Assembly: GCA_028276215.1 (NCBI GenBank)
Contig: JAPYWT010000010.1
Location: forward strand, 1 to 15,816
Direction: 5' to 3'
Length of the DNA stretch: 15,816 bases
Origin: Thermoflexus sp.
GTDB lineage: Bacteria > Chloroflexota > Anaerolineae > B4-G1 > DUEL01
Numbering within the stretch: the stretch's first letter is position 1; the number at the start of each line of letters is the position of its first letter. Below the pieces are notes generated by a model. It was not told the DNA's origin. It saw only the letters and a list, made by a program, of their open reading frames with translations, and made no database searches. Below are positions 7,191 through 14,331 of the stretch, piece by piece. The translations under genes were made by a program, and so were the position numbers.

Positions 7191-8732
7191 ATGACCCAGT
7201 ACATCATTGCCCACGACGTCGGCACGGGCGGCAACAAGGCCGTCCTGGTGGATACGGAGGGAAACGTCCGCGCCACCGCCTTCATGCCCTACCCCGTCCA
7301 CTACCCCCGCCCCGACTGGGCCGAACAGGAGCCGGAGGACTGGTGGGGCGCGGTCACCACGACCACCCGGCAGGTGCTGGAGCGGACAGGCGTCTCGCCG
7401 AAAGACGTCCTGGCCGTCACCCACGCCACCCAGATGCTGGGCATCGTCCCCATGGGCCGGGACGGGCAGGTTCTGCGGCGGGCCATCATCTGGCTGGACG
7501 GCCGCGCGCCGCAGCAGGCGGAGCGCATCATGCGCCGTTTCCTGGGCCGCCGGGTCTTCGCGATGGTCGCTGGCGCTGAACTCTCCGGCAAGGACGGCCT
7601 GCCCAAACTCCTCTGGCTCAAGGAGAACGAGCCGCACGTCTACAACGGCATGTCCTGTTTCCTGGACGTGAACGGCTACCTGACCTACCGGGCCACCGGG
7701 CAAATGGTCTTTGAATGGTCGTGCGCCTCGGCTTTCGCCCTGGACCTGAAGAAGAAGGACTGGATGCGCGGGTTGATCCGGTACATCGGCGGAGACCCGA
7801 CCAAGTTCCCGCCACTGGTTCGCTCCACCGACCGGGTCGGCGGCCTGACGGCGGAGGCGGCGCGGGCCTGCGGCCTGTTAGAGGGCACCCCGGTCTTCGG
7901 CGGTGGCGGCGACGCGCCGGGGGCCGCCGTTGGTGCCGGCGCCGTCCGGGAAGGGGACGGTCACGTCTACCTGGGCACCTCCGGCTGGGTGGGCGTCGTC
8001 ACCCGCAAGACCCCCACCGGTCGCCACGGCGTCGCCTGCATTCAATCCGCCGACCCCCAGAAGGTGATGCTCTTCGCTGAGATGGAGACGGCGGGTGCCT
8101 GCCTGAAGTGGATTGCCGACCAGTTCTACCGCCACGAGCAGGCCGACCCCAACATCCCCAACGTCTACGCGCTGATGGACGAGGACGTGGAGCGCATCCC
8201 GCCCGGGTCGGATTACCTGGTCTGTACGCCGTGGATGTACGGGGAGCGGGCGCCCGTCTCCGATACATGGGTGCGGGCCACCTTCTTCAACATCAGCGCC
8301 GACCACACCCGGGAGCACCTCCTGCGGGCCGTCTACGAGGGAGTGGCCTACAACCTGCGCTGGCTGATAGAGATTGTGGAGCGGACCTTCGGGTTCCCGC
8401 TGCCCGTGCTGCGGATTATCGGTGGCGGCGCGCGCGGCGCGCCCTGGATGCAGATCATCGCCGACGTCACCGGTCGGCGGGTGGAGACCGTCGCCAGTCC
8501 CCAGGAGGCCGGCGCGGTGGGCATGGCCCTCACCGCCGGGGTCGGCCTGGGGCTGTATCCGGATTTTGAGTCGCTGCGGAAGGTCATCCGCGTGGAGCGG
8601 GAATTTGACCCCCGGCCCGAGAACGCCGGGACCTACGACCTGCTCTACCGGGCCTACCGCCGCCTGTACTCATCGCTGCGGGATCTGTACCGGGAGGTGA
8701 ACCGGGTGCGGTTTGGTCAGCAATGCCGGTAG
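7191..8732 (+). CDS. FGGY-family carbohydrate kinase (xylulokinase-like)
   Basis: ATP-dependent sugar kinase of the FGGY family, closest in pattern to xylulokinase; true substrate unknown. Residues 5-20 form the N-terminal phosphate-binding strand (IIAHDVGTGGNKAVLV, with DxGTG). WAEQEPEDWW (43-52) and RRAIIWLDGRA (96-106) are typical substrate-side motifs. FGGGGDAPGAAVGAG (236-250) carries the likely catalytic base Asp241, followed by the ATP loop YLGTSGWVG (260-268) and the C-terminal GGGARGAPWMQIIADVTGRRV (411-431). The 513 residues are full length. GTG 7185 is also possible, but ATG 7191 has AGAGG (7181-7185) at a good distance. Directly downstream of the aminotransferase; a RuBisCO-like gene follows 1.5 kb later, so a role in metabolism of an unusual sugar or sugar acid is plausible. 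Confidence 0.93.
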   Translation: MTQYIIAHDVGTGGNKAVLVDTEGNVRATAFMPYPVHYPRPDWAEQEPEDWWGAVTTTTRQVLERTGVSPKDVLAVTHATQMLGIVPMGRDGQVLRRAIIWLDGRAPQQAERIMRRFLGRRVFAMVAGAELSGKDGLPKLLWLKENEPHVYNGMSCFLDVNGYLTYRATGQMVFEWSCASAFALDLKKKDWMRGLIRYIGGDPTKFPPLVRSTDRVGGLTAEAARACGLLEGTPVFGGGGDAPGAAVGAGAVREGDGHVYLGTSGWVGVVTRKTPTGRHGVACIQSADPQKVMLFAEMETAGACLKWIADQFYRHEQADPNIPNVYALMDEDVERIPPGSDYLVCTPWMYGERAPVSDTWVRATFFNISADHTREHLLRAVYEGVAYNLRWLIEIVERTFGFPLPVLRIIGGGARGAPWMQIIADVTGRRVETVASPQEAGAVGMALTAGVGLGLYPDFESLRKVIRVEREFDPRPENAGTYDLLYRAYRRLYSSLRDLYREVNRVRFGQQCR

Positions 8733-8776
8733 CGAGGCCGCAACGAGACGGAATGCTCGTAGTGAGCCACGAAGCG
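8722..8776. repeat. Imperfect tandem unit at the end of the kinase gene
   Basis: AATGCCGGTAGCGAG-GCC (from 8722) and AATGCTCGTAGTGAG-CC (from 8752) are two similar units 30 bases apart. The first overlaps the kinase stop codon, so the last residues (QQCR) are partly encoded by it. Meaning unknown; the similarity is short. Confidence 0.35.
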
Positions 8777-8916
8777 CCACGCGCCGAGGGCGCTCGCGCC
8801 GAGGCGAAGCAAAGTGGCGTCCAGAAGGCCCAAAACGGCACTCCGCTGGCGTTTCGTGCCTGATTACGAACGAACAAGATGAAAGCGTCGACAAGCCCTG
8901 TCTGGAGGAGGTGAAC

Positions 8917-10173
8917 ATGGCTCAATACCAGGGATTGACGGCTGAAATGTACAGGGCCGTGGTCGCCATTGTGGATGACCGGATGAAGGAGATTCGGGTC
9001 GTCCGCCAGGAATTTGACCGTCTGGTAGAGGCCCACGCCCGCACGGAGGCCGCACTGAATCGGCTATCTGAGGCCCAGGCGCGCACGGAGGCCGCGCTGA
9101 ACCGGCTATCCGAGGCTCAGGCGCAGACGGAAGCCCGGGTTCGGGAACTGGCCGAGGCCCAGGCCCGCACGGAAGAGGAATTCCGGAAGTACCGGGAGGC
9201 CTCGGAGGCCCGCTTTGCCCGCATAGAGGCGACGTTGGACCAACTGGTCAAGGCCCAGGCGCAGATGGAGGCCCGGCTCCGGGAACTGGCTGAGGCCCAG
9301 GCGCAGACGGAAGCCAGGGTTCGGGAACTGGCTGAGGCCCAGGCCCGCACGGAGGAGGAATTCCGGAAGTACCGGGAGGCCTCGGAGGCCCGCTTTGCCC
9401 GCATAGAGGCGGTGCTGAACCGGCTATCCGAGGCCCAGGCGCAGACGGAGGCCGCGCTGAAACGGTTATCCGAGGCCCAGGAGCGATACCGGGAGGCCTC
9501 AGAAGCGCGCTTCGCCCGCATAGAGGCAACGCTGAACCGGTTATCCGAGGCCCAGGCGCAGACGGAGGCCGCGCTGAAACGGTTATCCGAGGCCCAGGCG
9601 CAGACGGAGGCCCGGGTTCGGGAACTGGCTGAGGCCCAGGAGCGATACCGGGAGGCCTCGGAGGCCCGCTTTGCCCGCATAGAGGCGGTGCTGGAGCAGG
9701 TGGTCGTTCAACTCCAGAAACTCACCGACCGGACCGGCAAACTGGAGGGCCGTCTCCTGGAACTCACGTATCAGCAGAAAGCGGGGTCGTACTTCGGCCA
9801 TCTCCTGCGACGGCCACGGGCCCTCCTGCCCGCAGAAATAGAGGACCAACTGGAGGGCCGCATCACGCAGGAGGAGTTCCGCGAGTTGCTGGCCGTGGAC
9901 CTTCTGGTCAGCGGACGGCCGCGGCATCTGGCCGAAGCGCCGCAGGTCTGGCTGGTGGTGGAAATATCGGCGACGGTGGACCGGCATGATGTGGAGCGGG
10001 CCCGACAGCGGGCAGACCTGCTCCGACGGGCCGGCCTGCGGGCCATCCCCACCGTGGCGGGAGAGGACGCCACCATGGGAGCCCTGGAGGAAGCGAAGAC
10101 CCACAAAGTGCTGATGCTTCAGGACGGGCGCTCCTGGTTCTGGGAAGAAGCGCTGGCGGAGGTCCTGCAATAG
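8917..10173 (+). CDS. Coiled-coil repeat protein with C-terminal PD-(D/E)XK-like domain
   Basis: A 418-residue protein of no established function. Residues about 38-260 are a long charged coiled coil built on 14-residue units such as SEAQAQTEAALKRL and AEAQAQTEARVREL, interrupted by KYREASEARFARIEA blocks. Residues about 290-418 form a globular domain: YFGHLLRRPRALLPAE (292-307), VDLLVSG (327-333), VWLVVEISATVDRHDVERARQRADLLRRAG (344-373) and a C-terminal strand-rich end. Asp328 and Glu349-x-Ser351 occupy the places of the PD-(D/E)XK nuclease core with Ser in place of Lys, so activity is uncertain. I recall similar tail domains on coiled-coil proteins of Chloroflexota and cyanobacteria. ATG 8917 follows a strong GGAGGAGGTG (8904-8913). 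The two 90-base blocks at 9151-9240 and 9331-9420 are nearly identical. Role unknown: DNA-associated, structural or defensive roles are all guesses. Confidence 0.85.
   Translation: MAQYQGLTAEMYRAVVAIVDDRMKEIRVVRQEFDRLVEAHARTEAALNRLSEAQARTEAALNRLSEAQAQTEARVRELAEAQARTEEEFRKYREASEARFARIEATLDQLVKAQAQMEARLRELAEAQAQTEARVRELAEAQARTEEEFRKYREASEARFARIEAVLNRLSEAQAQTEAALKRLSEAQERYREASEARFARIEATLNRLSEAQAQTEAALKRLSEAQAQTEARVRELAEAQERYREASEARFARIEAVLEQVVVQLQKLTDRTGKLEGRLLELTYQQKAGSYFGHLLRRPRALLPAEIEDQLEGRITQEEFRELLAVDLLVSGRPRHLAEAPQVWLVVEISATVDRHDVERARQRADLLRRAGLRAIPTVAGEDATMGALEEAKTHKVLMLQDGRSWFWEEALAEVLQ
9028..9697 (+). repeat. In-gene 42-base tandem repeats encoding the coiled coil
   Basis: The DNA repeats in 42-base units (14 residues) such as GAGGCCCAGGCGCAGACGGA. 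A higher-order 180-base period makes 9151-9240 and 9331-9420 almost identical even at silent sites, implying recent duplication or conversion. A shortened third relative appears around 9480-9530 and a fourth around 9640-9690. Confidence 0.8.
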
Positions 10174-10185
10174 CGGCCCGCGCTA

Positions 10186-10226
10186 CAGGCTGAACCTGCA
10201 TCGCAGGCCTGACGGCCTGCGCTACA
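10186..10226. repeat. Palindromic intergenic repeat (CAGGCT...GCGCTACA family), copy 2
   Basis: CAGGCTGAACCTGC...GGCCTGACGGCCTGCGCTACA aligns with copy 1 at 4135-4176 in the same orientation. It starts 12 bases after the coiled-coil gene stop and fills most of the gap before the RuBisCO-like gene. The outer stem is less perfect than in copy 1. Confidence 0.7.
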
Positions 10227-10244
10227 TCAAGCCGGAGGTCAACC

Positions 10245-11555
10245 ATGAAGCGGGAAGATGTAGAATCCCTGCCCATTGCCCTCCCCGAGGGCGTGGACGA
10301 GAACGAGTACGTCATCGGTACCTACCTGGTCTCTTACCCCAAGGCGTTCCCGGTGCCCAAACTGGCCCCGGCGCTGGCCATTGAGCAATCCACGGGCACC
10401 TGGGTCCCAGTGCCCGGGGAGACGCCCGAGGTCCGCCGGAAACACGTCGCCAAAGTCGTCGGCGTCTACGAAATTCCCGATTACGAGTGGATGGTGCCGC
10501 CGGAGGTGGAGTACCGCCACTACGTCCTGCAGATTGCCTTCCCCGTCGTCAACTTCGGCTCCCAGATTCCCATGCTCCTGACCACCGTCGTCGGCAACAT
10601 CTCTATGGCCGGACGGCTGAAACTGCTGGACCTGCGCTTTCCGCGCAGGTATGTGGAAGGTTTCCAGGGGCCGAAATTCGGCATCCAGGGGATTCGTGAC
10701 CTGCTGGGCGTGTACGACCGCCCCCTGCTCAACAACATGATCAAGCCCTGCACGGGCTACCCGCCGGAGGTGGGGGTGGAACTCTTCCGCGCCGCAGCGC
10801 TGGGCGGCTGTGACATCATCAAAGACGACGAACTGCTGGCCAATCCGTCCTTCAACGAAGTCCAGAAGCGGGTCAAACTCTATATGGAGGCCGAACGCCA
10901 GGTCTACGAAGAGACCGGCGAGCACACCCTCTACACCGTCAACGTCACCGACGAGGTCCCCAAAGTATTTGAGAACGCCCGACGGGCGGTGGAACTGGGC
11001 TGCAACGCCATTATGGTGAACTACCTGGCGACGGGCTTCCCGGTCCTGCGGGCGCTGGCGGAGGACCCGGCCATCAACGTCCCCATCCTGGCTCACATGG
11101 ATGTGGCGGGGGCCTTCTACGCCTCGGAGTGGCACGGCATCAGTTCCCACCTGGTGTTGGGGAAACTCCCCCGCCTGGCCGGGGCCGACATTGTTGTCTT
11201 CCCCGCGCCCTATGGGAAGGCGCCCGTCCTGCCGGAAAAGTTCCAGCGGGTGGCGCAGAACCTCTCCTTCCCGTTCTACCACATTCGCCCGACCTTCCCG
11301 ATGCCCTCCGGCGGCATCACCCCCAAAATGGTGCCGCAGGTCATCAAAGACCTGGGGCCGGACATCGTCATCGGCTCCGGTGGAGGGATTCACGCCCACC
11401 CGCAGGGACCGGTGGCCGGGGCCCGCGCCTTCCGCCAGGCCATCCAGGCCGCCATGGAGGGCCGTCCGCTGGAGGACGCCGCGCAGGAGTACCCCGAACT
11501 CCGGGTTGCCCTGCAGACATGGGTGGACCCGTTCGGGAAGGGATTGGGAGTGTAG
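10245..11555 (+). CDS. RuBisCO-like protein (form IV type)
   Basis: RuBisCO large-subunit superfamily, 436 residues, full length. Aligning by eye to spinach RuBisCO: EQSTGTW (47-53) matches Glu60/Thr65/Trp66; Asn118 matches Asn123; MIKP (165-168) gives Lys167 for Lys175; GGCDIIKDDE (187-196) keeps the carbamylated Lys (Lys193) and metal ligands Asp195 and Glu196; PYGK gives Lys325 for loop-6 Lys334; PSGG gives Ser355 for Ser379; IGSGGG (376-381) matches the phosphate loop. His294, Arg295 and His327 appear replaced by Asp286, Val287 and Val318. Known RuBisCO-like proteins act on phosphorylated sugars or sugar acids (for example in methionine salvage or apiose/apionate catabolism) instead of fixing CO2. 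GGAGGT (10234-10239) precedes the ATG by 5 bases. An arsenate-reductase-like gene follows after 6 bases. Substrate unknown; the sugar kinase and aminotransferase upstream may belong to the same pathway. Confidence 0.93.
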   Translation: MKREDVESLPIALPEGVDENEYVIGTYLVSYPKAFPVPKLAPALAIEQSTGTWVPVPGETPEVRRKHVAKVVGVYEIPDYEWMVPPEVEYRHYVLQIAFPVVNFGSQIPMLLTTVVGNISMAGRLKLLDLRFPRRYVEGFQGPKFGIQGIRDLLGVYDRPLLNNMIKPCTGYPPEVGVELFRAAALGGCDIIKDDELLANPSFNEVQKRVKLYMEAERQVYEETGEHTLYTVNVTDEVPKVFENARRAVELGCNAIMVNYLATGFPVLRALAEDPAINVPILAHMDVAGAFYASEWHGISSHLVLGKLPRLAGADIVVFPAPYGKAPVLPEKFQRVAQNLSFPFYHIRPTFPMPSGGITPKMVPQVIKDLGPDIVIGSGGGIHAHPQGPVAGARAFRQAIQAAMEGRPLEDAAQEYPELRVALQTWVDPFGKGLGV

Positions 11556-11561
11556 TCCCAG

Positions 11562-12014
11562 ATGAAACGCCGCGTTCTTTTCCTCTGCACCGGCAACTCC
11601 GCCCGCAGCCAGATAGCGGAGGGACTGGTCAACCACTTCCTGGGCGACCGCTGGGAGGCGTTCTCGGCGGGCACTCATCCCACCGGCTACGTCCATCCTC
11701 TGGCCGTCCAGGCCATGGCCGAACTGGGCATAGACATCTCCGGGCAACGCTCCAAATCGGTGGAGGAGTTTCGCGGCCAGCCCTTTGACGTCGTCATCAC
11801 CCTCTGCGACAGCGCGGCCCAGGAGTGCCCCGTCTGGCTGGGGCCGGGGCGGGCGGTCCACATGGGCTTCCCGGATCCCGCCCGGGCCGACGGCGTTATG
11901 GCCGACCGGATAGACGCCTTCCGCCAGGTGCGGGATGCCATCCGGGAGAAAGTACTGCACTATCTGGAGACGGAGGCCGTAGAACCACAAAGGACACAAA
12001 GGTGGTTACTTTAA
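11562..12014 (+). CDS. arsC: Arsenate reductase, thioredoxin-coupled (LMW phosphatase fold)
   Basis: Low-molecular-weight phosphotyrosine-phosphatase fold. The P-loop CTGNSARSQ carries Cys9 and Arg15, and FPDP carries Asp105. Cys82 and Cys89 (CDSAAQEC) sit seven residues apart, exactly as in the thioredoxin-coupled ArsC of plasmid pI258, where this pair relays the disulfide formed during arsenate reduction. Plain phosphatases lack this pair, so arsenate reductase is the better call. Length is 150 residues against about 131 for pI258. The last ten residues (from about 141, EPQRTQRWLL) are encoded by the 9-base-periodic repeat at 11983-12095, which also supplies the TAA stop, so the native C-terminus was probably replaced. 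It starts 6 bases after the RuBisCO-like gene without an evident ribosome site. No other ars gene is nearby. Confidence 0.88.
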   Translation: MKRRVLFLCTGNSARSQIAEGLVNHFLGDRWEAFSAGTHPTGYVHPLAVQAMAELGIDISGQRSKSVEEFRGQPFDVVITLCDSAAQECPVWLGPGRAVHMGFPDPARADGVMADRIDAFRQVRDAIREKVLHYLETEAVEPQRTQRWLL

Positions 12015-12095
12015 ATTTAAAAATAATCCTTTGTGTCCCTTCGTGTCCTTCGTGGTTTTTCATCCATCTTTGCGTCCTTTGCGCTCTTTGCGGTG
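11983..12095. repeat. 9-base-periodic inverted repeat, copy 2, overlapping the arsC end
   Basis: Left arm AACCACAAAGGACACAAAGG (from 11983); AT-rich loop about 12009-12027; right arm CCTTTGTGT CCCTTCGTGT CCTTCGTGG (12028-12054), then a further TTTGCGTCC-TTTGCGCTC-TTTGCGG run (about 12069-12093). It fills the whole gap between arsC and the dGTPase gene and extends 32 bases into arsC. Related to 5450-5545. Confidence 0.78.
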
Positions 12096-12114
12096 AAAGT
12101 AGAAAAGGAGCAAG

Positions 12115-13269
12115 ATGTTCGTCTTGCGGGAGGAGTACGAAGAGCGGGAAGCCCGCTTCCTGGCTCCCTACGGCTTCAAGAGTCGGGAGTCGCGCGGCCG
12201 GGCGGTGCCGGAGGACGAGCACCCTTACCGCACCGCCTTCCAGCGGGACCGGGACCGCATCCTCCACACCACCGCCTTCCGCCGGCTGGAATACAAAACC
12301 CAGGTCTTCGTCATCTACGAGGGGGACTACTACCGCACCCGCCTGACTCACACGCTGGAAGTGGCCCAGATTGGCCGGACGATGGCCCGCGCGCTGGGAG
12401 CGAACGAGGACCTGGTGGAGGCCATCTGTCTGGCGCACGACCTGGGCCATCCCCCCTTCGGGCACGCTGGGGAGTCCACCCTGAACGCGCTGATGGCCGG
12501 CCACGGCGGCTTTGACCACAACCGCCAGAGTCTGCGTATCGTGGACTTCCTGGAACAGCGCTTCCCCGACTTCCGCGGCCTCAACCTGACCTGGGAGGTG
12601 CGGGAAGGCATCGTCAAGCATGAGACAGAGTACGACATCGCCGACGCGGCCGGGTTTGAGCCAGAGAAGCGGGGGACACTGGAGGCGCAACTGGCCAACC
12701 CCGCCGACGAAATCGCCTACAATGCCCACGACCTGGATGACGGCCTGCGCTCCGGGCTCATCACCCCGCGCGACCTGGACGGCATCGCCTGGTGGGAACG
12801 GCTGAAGGAGAGCATCGGCTGGCCCGGCGACCACTTCACCGACCTGGTCCGCCACCGGCTCATCCGCCGGTTCATCGGCCTGCTGGTCACCGACCTGCTC
12901 ACCGAGACCCACCGTCGGCTGGAGATGTGGGGGCCGGATTCTCCCGAGGCGGTCCGCCGCCTGCCCGAGAACGTCGTCGCCTTCTCCCCCGAGGTGCAGC
13001 GGATGAACCGGGAACTGAAAACCTTTCTCCTGGAACGGTTCTACCGCCACCCCCGGGTGATCCGGATGCAGAAGAAGGCGGAACGGGTGGTCGCCGAACT
13101 CTTCCAGGCATACGTGGCGGAACCGGCGCAACTCCCCCTGGAGGTCCAGGCCCGGCTGGAGGAGGGGGAAGACCTGTACCGGGTCGTCTGCGACTACATC
13201 GCCGGGATGACGGACCGCTTCGCCCTGCAGGAATATGCCAAGATGTTTGACCCCTACGAGCGGGTATGA
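12115..13269 (+). CDS. dgt: dGTPase-type HD-domain triphosphohydrolase
   Basis: Deoxyguanosinetriphosphate triphosphohydrolase family: hydrolyses dNTPs to deoxynucleoside plus tripolyphosphate, controlling dNTP pools. HD-domain metal ligands are visible as His79 (RLTHTLEVAQIGR), His108-Asp109 (CLAHDLGHPPFGHAGE, 105-120) and the downstream Asp in YNAHDLDDG (202-210). The N-terminal RTAFQRDRDRILHTTAFRRLEYKTQVF (39-65) is diagnostic of the dGTPase family. The 384 residues match the shorter bacterial type and not the 505-residue E. coli Dgt. AAGGAG (12105-12110) is 4 bases before the ATG. The upstream gap is a repeat, so the promoter is unclear. Whether dGTP is the preferred substrate cannot be told, as shorter relatives vary. 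Confidence 0.93.
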   Translation: MFVLREEYEEREARFLAPYGFKSRESRGRAVPEDEHPYRTAFQRDRDRILHTTAFRRLEYKTQVFVIYEGDYYRTRLTHTLEVAQIGRTMARALGANEDLVEAICLAHDLGHPPFGHAGESTLNALMAGHGGFDHNRQSLRIVDFLEQRFPDFRGLNLTWEVREGIVKHETEYDIADAAGFEPEKRGTLEAQLANPADEIAYNAHDLDDGLRSGLITPRDLDGIAWWERLKESIGWPGDHFTDLVRHRLIRRFIGLLVTDLLTETHRRLEMWGPDSPEAVRRLPENVVAFSPEVQRMNRELKTFLLERFYRHPRVIRMQKKAERVVAELFQAYVAEPAQLPLEVQARLEEGEDLYRVVCDYIAGMTDRFALQEYAKMFDPYERV

Positions 13270-13297
13270 TTCAAAAATCAGGACTTACAGGGTGTAG

Positions 13298-13333
13298 AAC
13301 GTGCCAGGCACTTCTGGAAGTGCCTGGCACGTT
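13298..13333. repeat. 17-bp perfect hairpin abutting a promoter
   Basis: AACGTGCCAGGCACTTC (13298-13314) pairs perfectly with GAAGTGCCTGGCACGTT (13317-13333) across a two-base gap. The right arm overlaps the first two bases of the proposed -35 box at 13332. It may be a terminator-like end for dgt, an operator, or a dispersed palindrome; no T run follows. Confidence 0.7.
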
Positions 13334-13360
13334 GTGCAAAGAGGGGATTTGTAGTAAAAT
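13332..13360 (+). promoter_or_regulatory. Putative sigma70-type promoter for the 13415-15655 operon
   Basis: TTGTGC (13332-13337), a 17-base spacer and TAAAAT (13355-13360), about 55 bases before the ATG at 13415. The region is clearly more AT-rich than its surroundings. The hairpin just upstream overlaps the -35 box. Confidence 0.55.
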
Positions 13361-13414
13361 CTTCACAAATCAATATCGGGCCAACGCGCCACTTCCTGAA
13401 GGAGCGACCAGCCA

Positions 13415-14317
13415 ATGAAACACGTCGTCAGCATCAGCCTGGGCAGTTCCACCCGCGATAAACGGGTGACCATCACGCTGGCCGGGGAACAGGTGGAGAT
13501 TGAGCGGATTGGCACGGACGGCGACGCCGAACGGGCCGCCCAACTGTATCGCGAGTTGGATGGCAGGGTAGACGCTTTCGGCGTGGGCGGATTTGACCTG
13601 GGGCTCACCGTCGCCGGGCGGTACTATCCCATCTACAGCGTCCAGAAAATCGTCGCTGGAGTCCGCCAGACCCCGATGGTGGACGGCAGCGGCATGCGTC
13701 AGATGATAGAGCGCCGGGTCGCCCAATTCATTGAAAGGACGATTGGCCCCGAAGTGAACCCGAAGCGGGTGCTGATCCCCTCAGCGGTGGACCGGTACGA
13801 CCTGGCCCTCTCCTTCGCCGAAGCCGGGTACGACCTCCTTTTCGGCGACCTGGGGTTCGCGCTGGGCCTGCCCATCCCCCTCCGTTCCCTCCGCTCCCTC
13901 CACATCCTGGCCCGCATCCTGCTCCCCATCCTGCTGCGGATGCCCTTTGAGTGGCTCTACCCGACCGGGGAAAAGCAGGAGACGATCAAACCCAAATTCC
14001 CCCAGTGGTACGGGTGGGCCACCGTCGTCGCCGGGGACTGCCTCTACATCAAACGGCACATGCCGGAGCGGCTGGACGGCAAAATCATCGCCACCAACAC
14101 CACCACCGAAGCGGATGTGGAGACGTTCCGCCAGCGGGGCGTGCGCTATCTGATCACCTCCACCCCCCGCATAGAGGGGCGCTCGTTCGGCACCAATGTG
14201 ATGGAGGCCGCATTGACCGCAGTGGCTGGCAAGGGCCGCCCGCTGACTCCACAGGAACTGGAGGAGATGGTCCGCCAACTGGGGTTGGAGCCCACCATCC
14301 AGCGGTTGAATCCGTAG
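13415..14317 (+). CDS. Conserved protein of the family often labelled 'quinate 5-dehydrogenase'
   Basis: A 300-residue soluble-looking protein whose strongly patterned segments I recognise from a family seen mainly in Chloroflexota and Firmicutes and often named quinate 5-dehydrogenase. Segments: VVSISLGSSTRDK (4-16), ERIGTDGD (30-37), DAFGVGGFDL (53-62), TPMVDGSGMRQMIERR (86-101), VLIPSAVDRYDLA (119-131), FGDLGFALGLPIPLRSL (143-159), MPFEWLYPTGEKQE (176-189), KIIATNTTTEADVETFRQRG (223-242) and RSFGTNVMEA (256-265). I see no canonical GxGxxG NAD-binding motif at the N-terminus, so the enzymatic label is unproven. GAAGGAG (13398-13404) lies 10 bases before the ATG. A nucleotidyltransferase follows after 2-14 bases, depending on its start, and then a PAP2 phosphatase. 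Confidence 0.82.
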   Translation: MKHVVSISLGSSTRDKRVTITLAGEQVEIERIGTDGDAERAAQLYRELDGRVDAFGVGGFDLGLTVAGRYYPIYSVQKIVAGVRQTPMVDGSGMRQMIERRVAQFIERTIGPEVNPKRVLIPSAVDRYDLALSFAEAGYDLLFGDLGFALGLPIPLRSLRSLHILARILLPILLRMPFEWLYPTGEKQETIKPKFPQWYGWATVVAGDCLYIKRHMPERLDGKIIATNTTTEADVETFRQRGVRYLITSTPRIEGRSFGTNVMEAALTAVAGKGRPLTPQELEEMVRQLGLEPTIQRLNP

Positions 14318-14331
14318 AGATGGAGTTGAAA

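Noticed and set aside
5568..7703. 711-residue open frame on the - strand
   Set aside because: It mirrors the aminotransferase and part of the kinase; no recognisable domain and no ribosome site of note.
8713..8916. 68-residue N-terminal extension of the coiled-coil protein
   Set aside because: It overlaps the kinase end, is Arg/Ser-rich like non-coding translation, and ATG 8917 has a strong ribosome site.
9028..9697. CRISPR-like or non-coding tandem repeat array
   Set aside because: The repeats have no unique spacers, stay in one reading frame and encode a coiled coil.
10245..11555. True CO2-fixing RuBisCO and a Calvin or AMP pathway
   Set aside because: His294, Arg295 and His327 equivalents seem missing and no phosphoribulokinase or AMP phosphorylase is nearby.
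10239..11999. 586-residue open frame on the - strand
   Set aside because: Shadow of the RuBisCO-like and arsC genes, which carry clear family motifs on the + strand.
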